A program made the translations under genes and the position numbers. This document shows positions 7,622-14,489 of a stretch of DNA of 16,749 nucleotides, in pieces. Source of the DNA: an uncultured Dialister sp. (GTDB lineage Bacteria; Bacillota; Negativicutes; Veillonellales; Dialisteraceae); NCBI GenBank assembly GCA_934193095.1, contig CAKPUX010000044.1:1-16749 (forward strand). Reading direction: 5' to 3'. The notes under the pieces are model-generated. The model was given only the letters and a program-made list of their open reading frames with translations, searched no databases and was not told the origin of the DNA. How positions within the stretch are numbered: the stretch's first letter is position 1; each line of letters starts with the position of its first letter.

Positions 7622-8786
7622 CGAGCCGCTCAGAAAAAAACTCTCGCGCTTGGAAGCCAATGGCAAACTCTACGTGGCGCTCGCAGAAGGGAGCGAAGTC
7701 CCCTATCTGAGCATGCCGCTCAAGCGGCCGCAGGATATAGAAACCAGCTGGGACGAGCTTCTCGCCTGGCAGGACTTCTGGCGCAAAGCGCCGAGAGCAT
7801 CAGACGGTCATCCCCTCTGGCACGTCGAAGAAAAACGAAAGCAGACAGCCTCCTTTGGGAAACAGCTGATGCCTGTCCGCGCCTTCATCGATACCCCGGA
7901 GGACGCCATGGCGCTCCTCGGACTCACGAAGAAGAAAAAAGAATTTCTGGCCGGCCTTTCAGCTGTAGAAAGCCAGATGCCCTCTCTCCGTGACTGGTAC
8001 CTCACGTATTTTGGCCGGATTTCCGTGGAAGATTTCTTCCCCGTGGCGCTATCCATTGCCCGCTTCATGCTGGAGCAGGAGCAGCGGGAAGGATACCTTC
8101 GTGAGATGGCGATCCCCGGCGTCGATACGAAATTTCTGGAGAATCACAATTTCCTGGTGCGGACTCTCTGGAATGCCCTCTTCCCGGAAAATACCGCTGA
8201 GAGCAGTGACGAACTCTGGGAGAAACTCTTCGTACAGAAAGTCCCGACGCCCTCCATCTGCGTCCGAAGCCTCGATGAGCACCTGCGCTTTGCCGGCGTC
8301 AGAAAATTCTTCCTTTCGCAGGATGATATCGCTGATTTCCAGCCACCGCACCGCCGTATCTTCATCACGGAGAACAAGGTGAATGGCTATACCTTCCCCG
8401 ATGCCGAAGACAGCCTCATTCTCTTCGGCATGGGCTATGGCGTCTTGGAAATGGCAGAATCCGCACCTTGGTTAGCCGATAAGGAAATATACTATTGGGG
8501 CGATTTGGACCACGATGGATTCAATATCCTGAGCAATCTTCGAAAAGTATTGCCAGAAATGAAGATTCACTCCTTTCTGATGGACAAAGAAACGCTTCTG
8601 GCCTATGTGGATCCCAAAGTGAAAGATACAGGAAATACCACCACCATCCCGGACTATTTGACCGTCAGTGAGAAAATGGCATGGAAATTGATTCACGATA
8701 ACGGTTGGCGATTGGAACAAGAACGGATTCCCCATGAGGAAGTGGAATGGGCTGTGGAGAGTCTTTTGGCCGAGGAGGGAAAATAG
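7605..8786 (+). CDS. jetD: Wadjet JetD (DUF3322/DUF2220), Toprim nuclease
   Basis: A 393-residue protein with an N-terminal DUF3322-type arm domain (about 1-190) and a C-terminal DUF2220 Toprim-like domain related to topoisomerase VI A / Spo11. In studied systems JetD is the nuclease that cuts small circular DNA held by JetABC. Catalytic signatures: the glutamate of ITENKVNGYTFP (E256) and the acidic cluster in YYWGDLDHDGFNIL (D300, D302), expected to bind divalent metal. ATG 7605 follows GGAAGGAG (7587-7594) by 10 nt and lies within the jetC end; the frame continues upstream to 7539 without a fitting start. From about 8445 to the stop, codon use changes sharply (0 of 14 leucines CTC, 8 of 14 TTG/TTA, no CGC arginine), unlike the preceding jet genes. 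The protein is nonetheless full length and the motifs lie on the changed side. Confidence 0.93.
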   Translation: MRRKFDEPLRKKLSRLEANGKLYVALAEGSEVPYLSMPLKRPQDIETSWDELLAWQDFWRKAPRASDGHPLWHVEEKRKQTASFGKQLMPVRAFIDTPEDAMALLGLTKKKKEFLAGLSAVESQMPSLRDWYLTYFGRISVEDFFPVALSIARFMLEQEQREGYLREMAIPGVDTKFLENHNFLVRTLWNALFPENTAESSDELWEKLFVQKVPTPSICVRSLDEHLRFAGVRKFFLSQDDIADFQPPHRRIFITENKVNGYTFPDAEDSLILFGMGYGVLEMAESAPWLADKEIYYWGDLDHDGFNILSNLRKVLPEMKIHSFLMDKETLLAYVDPKVKDTGNTTTIPDYLTVSEKMAWKLIHDNGWRLEQERIPHEEVEWAVESLLAEEGK

Positions 8787-9099
8787 GGGAGAAAAGGTTA
8801 CTCGGGTTTCCTTAACCATTGCATTTTTTAGATTGATAAATGTCGAACCATATGGTAATATATAGATATAGAAAAACATCAATAAAGTGACCGGAGACTG
8901 GTAAGATCATCATTTTTCGGGCGTATCTTTCCCGCTAAGGGAGGATACAAGAGGGGCTCGACTGGCGTCTGCATCGCCATGAACATGGCAAGCGGACAAG
9001 AATTACGATTAGGAGAGTGCAGTACCTAACCCCTAACACCTGATCCCAGGTCAATGGTCACCTATTTTTTTCTGCCATCTGCAGAGAAAGGAGAATATC
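8787..9099. other. Gap jetD-superoxide reductase; possible structured RNA
   Basis: No gene is visible. After jetD there is a weak hairpin (GGTTA...TAACC, about 8798-8819) and a T6 run (8824-8829) that might end jet transcription. A good promoter follows (8833-8861). Downstream, AGTGACCGGAGACTGG (from 8886) and the stretch near 9045-9063 (CCAGGTCAATGGTCACCT) are imperfect inverted repeats that enclose local hairpins, notably GCCAT-GAAC-ATGGC, and the second is followed by T7. This could be a transcribed structured RNA of about 200 nt or merely dispersed filler sequence; words such as CTAACCCCTAACACCTG look like the latter. I recognise no known RNA family. Confidence 0.3.
8833..8861 (+). promoter_or_regulatory. 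Putative sigma-70 promoter upstream of superoxide reductase gene
   Basis: TTGATA (8833-8838), 17-nt spacer, TAATAT (8856-8861). It lies downstream of jetD and reads toward the superoxide reductase gene, giving a leader of about 230 nt. A separate promoter here would uncouple that gene from the jet operon. Confidence 0.5.
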
Positions 9100-9468
9100 A
9101 TGACACTTCATATCTATTATTGCCCATCTTGTGATTCTTTCTTGTTCAAAACCGGCGAAGCCATGGCTGTTTCTTGCTGTGGCGAAGCATTGCAGCCGCT
9201 GACAGCAGGCACCAGTGATGGAGCCAGGGAAAAACATGTACCGGTGGTGACTCACGAGGGGGATCTCCTTCACGTACAAGTGGGGGAAGTGCTGCATCCT
9301 ATGTTGGAAAACCATTACATCCAGTGGATCGCCTTGGTGACCGAAGAGGGATTCCAAGTGCGCTATCTGAAACCGGGAGAAGAACCGAAAGCCGTCTTTG
9401 CTGATGTGCCGCATGGCGTGGTGTATGAATATTGCAATCTGCATGGCCTTTGGAAATGTGAATTTTAA
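9100..9468 (+). CDS. dfx: Desulfoferrodoxin / superoxide reductase
   Basis: A 122-residue superoxide reductase, which reduces superoxide to hydrogen peroxide in the cytoplasm of anaerobes using electrons usually delivered by rubredoxin, without releasing oxygen. It is the two-domain (2Fe) type. The short N-terminal desulforedoxin-like domain has C8, C11, C26 and C27 for an Fe(Cys)4 centre. The neelaredoxin domain has the catalytic E-K-H (E44, K45, H46), H66 in HPM, H72 in HYIQWI, C112 and H115 in CNLHGLW, supplying the His4-Cys site. All ligands are present. Length is typical. The ATG is preceded by AAAGGAGA ending 6 nt upstream. It probably has its own promoter (8833-8861) and ends in a strong terminator (9484-9535). 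Codon use (TTG, GTG, AAA preferred) resembles the jetD 3' end more than the jet core. Confidence 0.95.
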   Translation: MTLHIYYCPSCDSFLFKTGEAMAVSCCGEALQPLTAGTSDGAREKHVPVVTHEGDLLHVQVGEVLHPMLENHYIQWIALVTEEGFQVRYLKPGEEPKAVFADVPHGVVYEYCNLHGLWKCEF

Positions 9469-9483
9469 GAGTCGTGATTCGTG

Positions 9484-9535
9484 ACTGGTGACTCATCACC
9501 GGGAGGTTCTCTCAGTGATGAGTCACCAGTTTTTT
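9484..9535 (+). terminator. Rho-independent terminator after superoxide reductase gene
   Basis: A perfect 16-bp stem, ACTGGTGACTCATCAC (9484-9499) with GTGATGAGTCACCAGT (9515-9530), a 15-nt loop and a T6 run (9530-9535). It begins 15 nt after the stop codon. Confidence 0.92.
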
Positions 9536-9640
9536 GTCGTTCGCATTACGCAGGGTCAGCCCGCGGGGCGTGCCGGCCTTGATCGCGAAGGAAAGCTCGG
9601 TTCGAATGAGATAGGACCGGATGAATGACCGATCACGAAA
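9512..9640 (-). other. Possible decayed coding relic or dispersed repeat
   Basis: Between the terminator and the dnaE promoter lies a GC-rich stretch unlike its surroundings. Read on the minus strand it is open for about 40 codons, containing LSFAIKAGTPRGLTLR, and ends in a TGA within the terminator stem (9512-9514). The frame has no ATG, GTG or TTG at a sensible start and no ribosome-binding site, and a TAA lies upstream near the dnaE -10 region. It may be the remnant of a gene end or a dispersed intergenic sequence; I cannot name it. Confidence 0.25.
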
Positions 9641-9651
9641 TATGATACAAT
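9625..9651 (+). promoter_or_regulatory. Putative dnaE promoter (extended -10)
   Basis: TG-A-TACAAT at 9643-9651 is an extended -10 element. A weak -35 (ATGACC, 9625-9630) sits 15 nt upstream, short of optimum, so the TG extension would matter. The start would fall near 9658, placing the hairpin at 9667-9709 at the very beginning of the message. Confidence 0.5.
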
Positions 9652-9666
9652 AAGAAAAAGTTATTT

Positions 9667-9709
9667 CTAAGGCAGCACTGATCCTGCGATCGGATCAGCG
9701 CTATCTTAG
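9667..9709 (+). repeat. Hairpin in the dnaE 5' leader
   Basis: CTAAGGCAGCACTGATCC (9667-9684) pairs with GGATCAGCGCTATCTTAG (9692-9709), with only two mismatches and one G-T pair and a 7-nt loop. No T-run follows, so it is not a terminator. Lying just after the predicted transcription start and 21 nt before the Shine-Dalgarno site, it could stabilise or attenuate the message. Its outer sequence resembles the ends of the element at 455-619 (both read TA-rich then CACTGAT or CGCTGAT), so it may be a miniature relic of the same family. Confidence 0.55.
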
Positions 9710-9746
9710 TATTCGAAAGAAAAAGGAGTGAAGGAGGCGTTTCCGC

Positions 9747-12700
9747 TTGGATCCATTTGTTCATCTCCACGTCCACACCGAGTACAGTCTTTTCGACGGC
9801 ACATGCCGCATCAAGGAGCTTGTCTCTTATGTCAAGTCGCTCGGGCAGACGGCGGTCGCGATCACGGACCATGGTGTCATGTACGGTGCGGTCTATTTAT
9901 ATAAAGAGTGTATCGCGCAGGGCATCAAGCCGATCATCGGATGCGAGGTCTACGTCACGAGGAAGAGCCGCTTCGAGCGGGCGAAGGGCGAGAAGGAGAA
10001 GCTGGGGCATCTGATCCTTTTGGCAGAAACGAATGAGGGCTATCAGAATCTCATCAAGATCTGCTCGAAGGGGTGGACGGAGGGCTATTTTCATAAGCCG
10101 CGGGTGGATCATGAGCTTCTGTCCAAGTATCACAAAGGGCTCATTGCGTTGTCGGCCTGTGTTGCCGGCGAGCTTCCGCAGGCGATCTTAAACCGCGACA
10201 TGGATGAAGCCAGAAAGGTGATCCGCTACTACATCGATACGTTCGGGAAGGAGAACTATTTCCTCGAGCTGCAGAATCATGGCATCCCGGAAGAAGCGGA
10301 TGTGCGTCCGGTGCTGGCGTCTTTGGCAAAAGAGTATGGGCTGGGGCTGGTCGCGACGAATGATTTCCACTATACGAAAAAAGAGGATGCGAAGAGCCAG
10401 GAGATCAAGCTCTGCATCTCCACGGGAAAAATACTGGATGATCCCTATCATTTCCATTTTCCGAATGACGAATTCTACTGCAAGAGCGGGGAGGAGATGC
10501 AGGCGATCTTAGGCGAGTATCCGGGCGCCATCGAGAATACGGCAAAGATCGCAGAGCGCTGTCATGTGACCTTCACCTTTGGCGACCACAAGCTCCCGTC
10601 CTTCGATGTGCCGGAAGGCGAGACGTCCAAGTCTTACCTGCGAAAGCTCTGCGAGGCGGCGATCCCGGAGCGCTATCCGGAGTCCACGGGAAAAGAGCAG
10701 GAGCGTCTGGATTATGAGCTCGGTGTCATCAATCAGATGGGATTCTCGGATTACTTCCTGATCGTCATGGACTTCATCCGCTATGCGAAGACACATGGTA
10801 TCCCGATCGGGCCGGGGCGTGGGAGCGCGGCAGGAAGCATCGTCGCCTACCTCCTGCACATCACGGAAATCGATCCACTGCGTTTCGACCTTCTCTTTGA
10901 ACGCTTCCTGAATCCGGAGCGCGTCTCCATGCCGGATATCGATACGGACCTCTGCTATCGCGGACGCGGGCAGGTCATCGCCTATCTCGCAGAGAAGTAC
11001 GGCGCCGAGCAGGTGGCGCAGATCATCACCTTCGGTACGCTCGCGGCGCGTGCCGTCATCCGTGATGTCGGCCGTGTCATGAATCTGCCCCTTCGCGAAG
11101 TGGACAAGATCGCAAAGATGGTGCCGAGCGGCCCGGGCGTCACGCTGAAGAAGACGCTGGACGGCTCGAAGGAATTCAAAGACCTCTACGAGTCGAATGC
11201 GACGGTACACACCCTGATCGACCACTGCCTCGACCTTGAAGGGCTTTCCAGAAATTCCGGCACGCATGCCGCCGGCGTCGTCATCTGCTCGAAGCCCGTC
11301 GATGAGTATGTGCCGATCCAGCTCACTGCGGACGATTTCATCCAGACGCAGTACGAAAAAGATCAGGTCGAGCAGCTCGGCCTTCTCAAGATGGATCTCT
11401 TGGGGCTTAGAAACCTCACCGTCATCCATGATGCGGTCGAGATGATCCGTGCGAACCGCGGTGTCACCATCGACATCGACCGCATTCCTTCTGTCGACGA
11501 GAAGACGTGCGAGATGCTCTGCGCAGGCGATACCACAGGCGTTTTCCAGTCCGAGTCCTCCGGTTTTACGAATCTTCTGATGAAGCTCCACCCGGACCGC
11601 TTCGAAGACCTCATCCCGATGGTCGCCCTCTACCGTCCGGGACCTTTGGGCAGCGGCATGGCGGAAGATTTCATCAAGAGAAAACATGGAGAGATCCCCA
11701 TCGAGTACCCGCATCCATCTCTGGCTCCCATCCTGAAGGAAACCTACGGCGTCATCCTCTATCAGGAACAGGTCATGCAGATCGCCTCTGTCATGGGCGG
11801 TTTTTCCCTCGGCCAGTCCGACATGCTCCGCCGCGCCATGGGACACAAGGAGCCGGAGATCCTGCAGAAGAACCGCGATACCTTTGTCACAGGCGCCGTG
11901 AAGAACGGCGTCGATGAAAAGACGGCGAATTACGTCTTCGACCTCATGGTCCACTTTGCCGGTTACGGCTTCAATAAATCTCACAGCGTCTGCTACGGAT
12001 GGATCGCCTGGCAGACCGCCTACCTCAAGGCGCACTACCGCGCTGAATTCATGGCTGCCATGATGACCTGCTACAATGGCGACAAGAACAAGGTCAGCCG
12101 CTATATTTCAGATACCAGAAGAGCCGGTGTGGAGATCGCCGCACCGGATGTCAATCTTTCGGAAGCTTATTTTTCCGTCAGCGGAAATAAGATTCTCTTC
12201 GGACTCGATGCCATCCAGAACGTCGGAGAGAATGCCGTCGAAGCCATCATCCGGGCACGACAGAAAGGCGGCCCCTTCACGTCCATGTCGGATTTCTTGG
12301 AGCGGGTCGAAGGAAAAGGTCTCAATAGCCGCGCGTGTGAAAGCCTCATCCGCTGCGGTGCGATGGACGGCTTCGGCTACAACCGCTCTCAGCTCCTCGC
12401 CGCACTCCCGCAGGTCATGAGTGATGTCGCCGCTGCGAAGAGCGATCGGGAGAGCGGACAGATGTCTCTCTTCGGCGGGGACGAGATGAAAAGCTCCGTC
12501 GTCTATCCGGATCTCGAAGATATGGATGCGGATGAAAAGATCGACTGGGAAAGGAAGCTCTTGGGCTTCTACGTCAGCGGTCATCCGCTCGAAAAGTACA
12601 AGAAGCAGATGGCCGCCTGCACGCCCATCTACCAGCTCGAGACCGAAGGCAGCCGCTACGATGGGAAGACCGTCACCTTGGGCGGCACTGTCACCCGTGT

Positions 12701-13169
12701 GAAGGGCATGGTCACCAAGAAGGGCGCGCCCATGGGTTACGTCACCATCGAAGACTATGAAAGTGAGATCGAATCCGTCCTCTTCCCCTCCGTCTGGGAA
12801 GCCGCGCGTCCCTTCCTCACCGAAGACGCGCCCATCTGTATCCGCGGCCGCGTCCAGTCGAACGAGCGAGAAGTCAAGATCTTAGCCGACAGCATCATAC
12901 CGATGGCCCAGTTCCAAAAGACCGTCCGCATGCCGGTCGATGAAGTCCACCTCTACGTCGATCCCCGCCATGAGACAGACAAGGTCAGTGCCGCCCTTGC
13001 CAGAGTCCTTGCGAAATACCATGGCGGCACACCCGTCATCCTCCACCTCATATCCTCAAGGCAGGAGATCCGCATGGTGCCAAAATTCTATGTCGACTTT
13101 TCCGAAGAAGCCGAAGAAGCGCTGAAAGGACTCCTCGGCAATGCGGCGGTCGAGGGGAGAAAAAATTAG
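9747..13169 (+). CDS. dnaE: DNA polymerase III alpha subunit DnaE
   Basis: A 1140-residue C-family replicative polymerase. Order: N-terminal PHP domain (about 1-210) beginning FVHLHVHTEYSLFDG with the metal-ligand pair H8/H10; palm with PDIDTDLCYRGR (D397, D399) and the third catalytic aspartate D550 in LKMDLLGLRN; fingers with the conserved AGYGFNKSHSVCYGWIAWQT; helix-hairpin-helix region (about 830-890); internal beta-clamp-binding motif QMSLF (905-909); and an OB fold near residues 970-1045. Length fits the DnaE1 type. The start is TTG at 9747, supported by AAGGAGG (9731-9737) 9 nt upstream and by the PHP motif beginning immediately; no ATG fits. It is a single-gene unit flanked by its own promoter and terminators. 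Negativicutes may also carry PolC; this window cannot say which enzyme leads replication. Confidence 0.96.
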   Translation: MDPFVHLHVHTEYSLFDGTCRIKELVSYVKSLGQTAVAITDHGVMYGAVYLYKECIAQGIKPIIGCEVYVTRKSRFERAKGEKEKLGHLILLAETNEGYQNLIKICSKGWTEGYFHKPRVDHELLSKYHKGLIALSACVAGELPQAILNRDMDEARKVIRYYIDTFGKENYFLELQNHGIPEEADVRPVLASLAKEYGLGLVATNDFHYTKKEDAKSQEIKLCISTGKILDDPYHFHFPNDEFYCKSGEEMQAILGEYPGAIENTAKIAERCHVTFTFGDHKLPSFDVPEGETSKSYLRKLCEAAIPERYPESTGKEQERLDYELGVINQMGFSDYFLIVMDFIRYAKTHGIPIGPGRGSAAGSIVAYLLHITEIDPLRFDLLFERFLNPERVSMPDIDTDLCYRGRGQVIAYLAEKYGAEQVAQIITFGTLAARAVIRDVGRVMNLPLREVDKIAKMVPSGPGVTLKKTLDGSKEFKDLYESNATVHTLIDHCLDLEGLSRNSGTHAAGVVICSKPVDEYVPIQLTADDFIQTQYEKDQVEQLGLLKMDLLGLRNLTVIHDAVEMIRANRGVTIDIDRIPSVDEKTCEMLCAGDTTGVFQSESSGFTNLLMKLHPDRFEDLIPMVALYRPGPLGSGMAEDFIKRKHGEIPIEYPHPSLAPILKETYGVILYQEQVMQIASVMGGFSLGQSDMLRRAMGHKEPEILQKNRDTFVTGAVKNGVDEKTANYVFDLMVHFAGYGFNKSHSVCYGWIAWQTAYLKAHYRAEFMAAMMTCYNGDKNKVSRYISDTRRAGVEIAAPDVNLSEAYFSVSGNKILFGLDAIQNVGENAVEAIIRARQKGGPFTSMSDFLERVEGKGLNSRACESLIRCGAMDGFGYNRSQLLAALPQVMSDVAAAKSDRESGQMSLFGGDEMKSSVVYPDLEDMDADEKIDWERKLLGFYVSGHPLEKYKKQMAACTPIYQLETEGSRYDGKTVTLGGTVTRVKGMVTKKGAPMGYVTIEDYESEIESVLFPSVWEAARPFLTEDAPICIRGRVQSNEREVKILADSIIPMAQFQKTVRMPVDEVHLYVDPRHETDKVSAALARVLAKYHGGTPVILHLISSRQEIRMVPKFYVDFSEEAEEALKGLLGNAAVEGRKN

Positions 13170-13198
13170 TCGCATGCAGAGAGAGCAGCATCAAAAAA

Positions 13199-13243
13199 GG
13201 GGCTGTGAAGAAATGAATCCTCATTTCTTCACAGCTCCTTTTT
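13199..13243 (+). terminator. Rho-independent terminator after dnaE
   Basis: An 18-bp stem, GGGGCTGTGAAGAAATGA (13199-13216) with TCATTTCTTCACAGCTCC (13221-13238), one G-T pair, a 4-nt loop (ATCC) and T5 (13239-13243). The preceding A6 (13193-13198) would also let it act on transcripts from the other strand. Confidence 0.92.
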
Positions 13244-13258
13244 GCTTTGCTTTCATTT

Positions 13259-13302
13259 GGTTCAGGGTTCAGGGTTCAGGTGGCGGCTTCGCCGCCTTTT
13301 TT
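13259..13302 (+). terminator. Second terminator with heptanucleotide repeat in front
   Basis: Three copies of a 7-bp unit GGTTCAG (13259-13279) lead into GGCGGC-TTC-GCCGCC (13282-13296) followed by T6 (13297-13302), a compact GC-rich intrinsic terminator. It backs up the dnaE terminator 16 nt upstream. GGTTC words recur, as GAACC, in the gap before the last gene. Confidence 0.7.
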
Positions 13303-13327
13303 AGAAGATGTTATTCTCGTATCGCAG

Positions 13328-13361
13328 CCTTCCCCTCTAGGGGAAGGTGCCCCGCAGGGGC
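13328..13361. repeat. Double-hairpin dispersed repeat
   Basis: CCTTCCCC-TCTA-GGGGAAGG (13328-13347) is immediately followed by GCCCC-GCA-GGGGC (13349-13361) and then GGATAGGGTGAC. This arrangement resembles a class of short palindromic intergenic repeats common in gut Firmicutes; that link is from memory and not checked. No coding capacity. Confidence 0.6.
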
Positions 13362-13553
13362 GGATAGGGTGACTATGGCATGAAAGACAGCTGGGATAAG
13401 GTTTCCCAGTCACTCCTATGAGAGCTACAAGTCCCCTGCGGCAGATTGAACGCGAAAATGAGATGATCGTTATTTCACATCGCCTTTTTGATGGCGGGCA
13501 GACGGTAAAGCCTCAAAGTTTATGAACTTTCTCACGCAAAAACGTTTCACTTA

Positions 13554-13562
13554 TGCTATACT
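13554..13562 (+). promoter_or_regulatory. Putative etfB promoter, extended -10
   Basis: TG-C-TATACT forms a near-consensus extended -10 (13554-13562). No good -35 lies 16-18 nt upstream, as is common for extended -10 promoters. The resulting leader is about 115 nt. Confidence 0.45.
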
Positions 13563-13686
13563 TTAAACAAATATGGATAATGGGGACAGTGGGCGAAGCC
13601 TTATTTCTCTATAAGCCCCGTTTACCCTGTGGCGCGGCGTTCGTGCTGCGTGGCATATGATTTCGACCTCACAGAAGGGAGACACT

Positions 13687-14478
13687 ATGAAGTTTCTGGT
13701 TTGTATCAAACAGGTCGTCGACACATCGAAGATGGAAGTCGATCCGACTACAGGAAGACTGAAAAGAAATAATGCGAACAGCATCATGAATCCGCTGGAT
13801 CTCCATGCGCTGGAAGCGGCATTCTCGCTGCGCGATGAAGTGGGCGGCACGGTGACGGTCATCACCATGGGTCCCCCGCAGGCAGCCGCTGTCCTGAAGG
13901 ATGCGGTCGCTATGGGCGCTGATGAAGTATACCTCGTGACGGACCGCGCATTTGGCGGTGCGGATACTCTTGCGACGAGCTACACGCTGGCCAAGGCGAT
14001 CGAGAAGCTGGGAACATTCGATCTCATTCTCTGCGGGCAGGAGTCCATCGACAGCAATACGGCGCAGATCGGCCCGGAGATCGCTGCGACGCTCGGCATC
14101 GCGGATGTGAGTGCAGCCGTAGGCATTTCCTATGAGAAGGAAGGCTTCCTCACCGTGAAGCGCCAGATCGGTGGGAATATCGAAGTGCTCGAGCTTGCTC
14201 TTCCGGCGGTCGTCACTGCGACAGAAGCGCTGAACCATGCGAGATACCCGAGCATCAAGGGTCTCCTCAAGAAGGATGAAGTGGAGATCAGAAATCTCAC
14301 GGCAGCCGATCTGCCGGTCGATCCGGCGCGCATCGGCATGAAGGGCTCTCCGACGCAGGTCCGTCAGGTCCGTCCGGTCGTGCCGCCGAAAAAAGAAAAT
14401 CTCCGCATCGAAGGAAAGACGACGGAAGAAGCGGCAGATCTCTTCCTCTCGGCTATGCAGAAACTGAAGGTCATCTAA
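13687..14478 (+). CDS. etfB: Electron-transfer flavoprotein beta subunit
   Basis: A 263-residue EtfB/FixA-family protein. With EtfA it forms the FAD-containing heterodimer that exchanges electrons with acyl-CoA dehydrogenases in the cytoplasm. Family signatures: MKFLVCIKQVVDT at the N-terminus, IMNPLDLHALEAA (about 34-46), VITMGPPQAAAV (about 58-69), DRAFGGADTLATSYTLAKAI (about 88-107), and ESIDSNTAQIGPEIA (about 119-133), where FAD-binding residues normally lie. The overall pattern resembles the NADH-bifurcating ETFs of Megasphaera and Acidaminococcus, though the usual DGDTAQVGP reads DSNTAQIGP here, so bifurcation is possible but not shown. ATG 13687 is chosen because AAGGGAG ends 5 nt upstream; an in-frame ATG at 13657 lacks one. 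etfA follows after 11 nt. No acyl-CoA dehydrogenase gene is in the window. Confidence 0.95.
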   Translation: MKFLVCIKQVVDTSKMEVDPTTGRLKRNNANSIMNPLDLHALEAAFSLRDEVGGTVTVITMGPPQAAAVLKDAVAMGADEVYLVTDRAFGGADTLATSYTLAKAIEKLGTFDLILCGQESIDSNTAQIGPEIAATLGIADVSAAVGISYEKEGFLTVKRQIGGNIEVLELALPAVVTATEALNHARYPSIKGLLKKDEVEIRNLTAADLPVDPARIGMKGSPTQVRQVRPVVPPKKENLRIEGKTTEEAADLFLSAMQKLKVI

Positions 14479-14489
14479 GGAGGGGCGAA

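Larger units (their letters stand above)
13303..13686. other. Gap upstream of etfB with dispersed repeat
   Basis: No gene is visible. It holds two hairpins typical of a dispersed intergenic repeat (13328-13361), a GTGACT...AGTCAC long-range pair (about 13369 and 13409) enclosing CTGGGA...TCCCAG, a small hairpin AAAGTT-TATG-AACTTT (13515-13530), and the etfB promoter (13554-13562). The rest, including the GC-rich 13600-13660 leader, shows no recognisable site. Confidence 0.5.

Noticed and set aside
8868..9071. 6S RNA, tmRNA or SRP RNA in the gap after jetD
   Set aside because: None of the conserved sequence signatures of these RNAs could be found; only generic pairing is visible.
9595..9615. 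TTCGAAT, suggesting a tRNA T-arm
   Set aside because: The flanking bases do not form a 5-bp T-stem, and no acceptor or anticodon arm is present.
10509..12035. 508-codon minus-strand reading frame opposite dnaE
   Set aside because: An antisense shadow caused by GC-rich codon usage; the plus strand encodes conserved polymerase motifs throughout.
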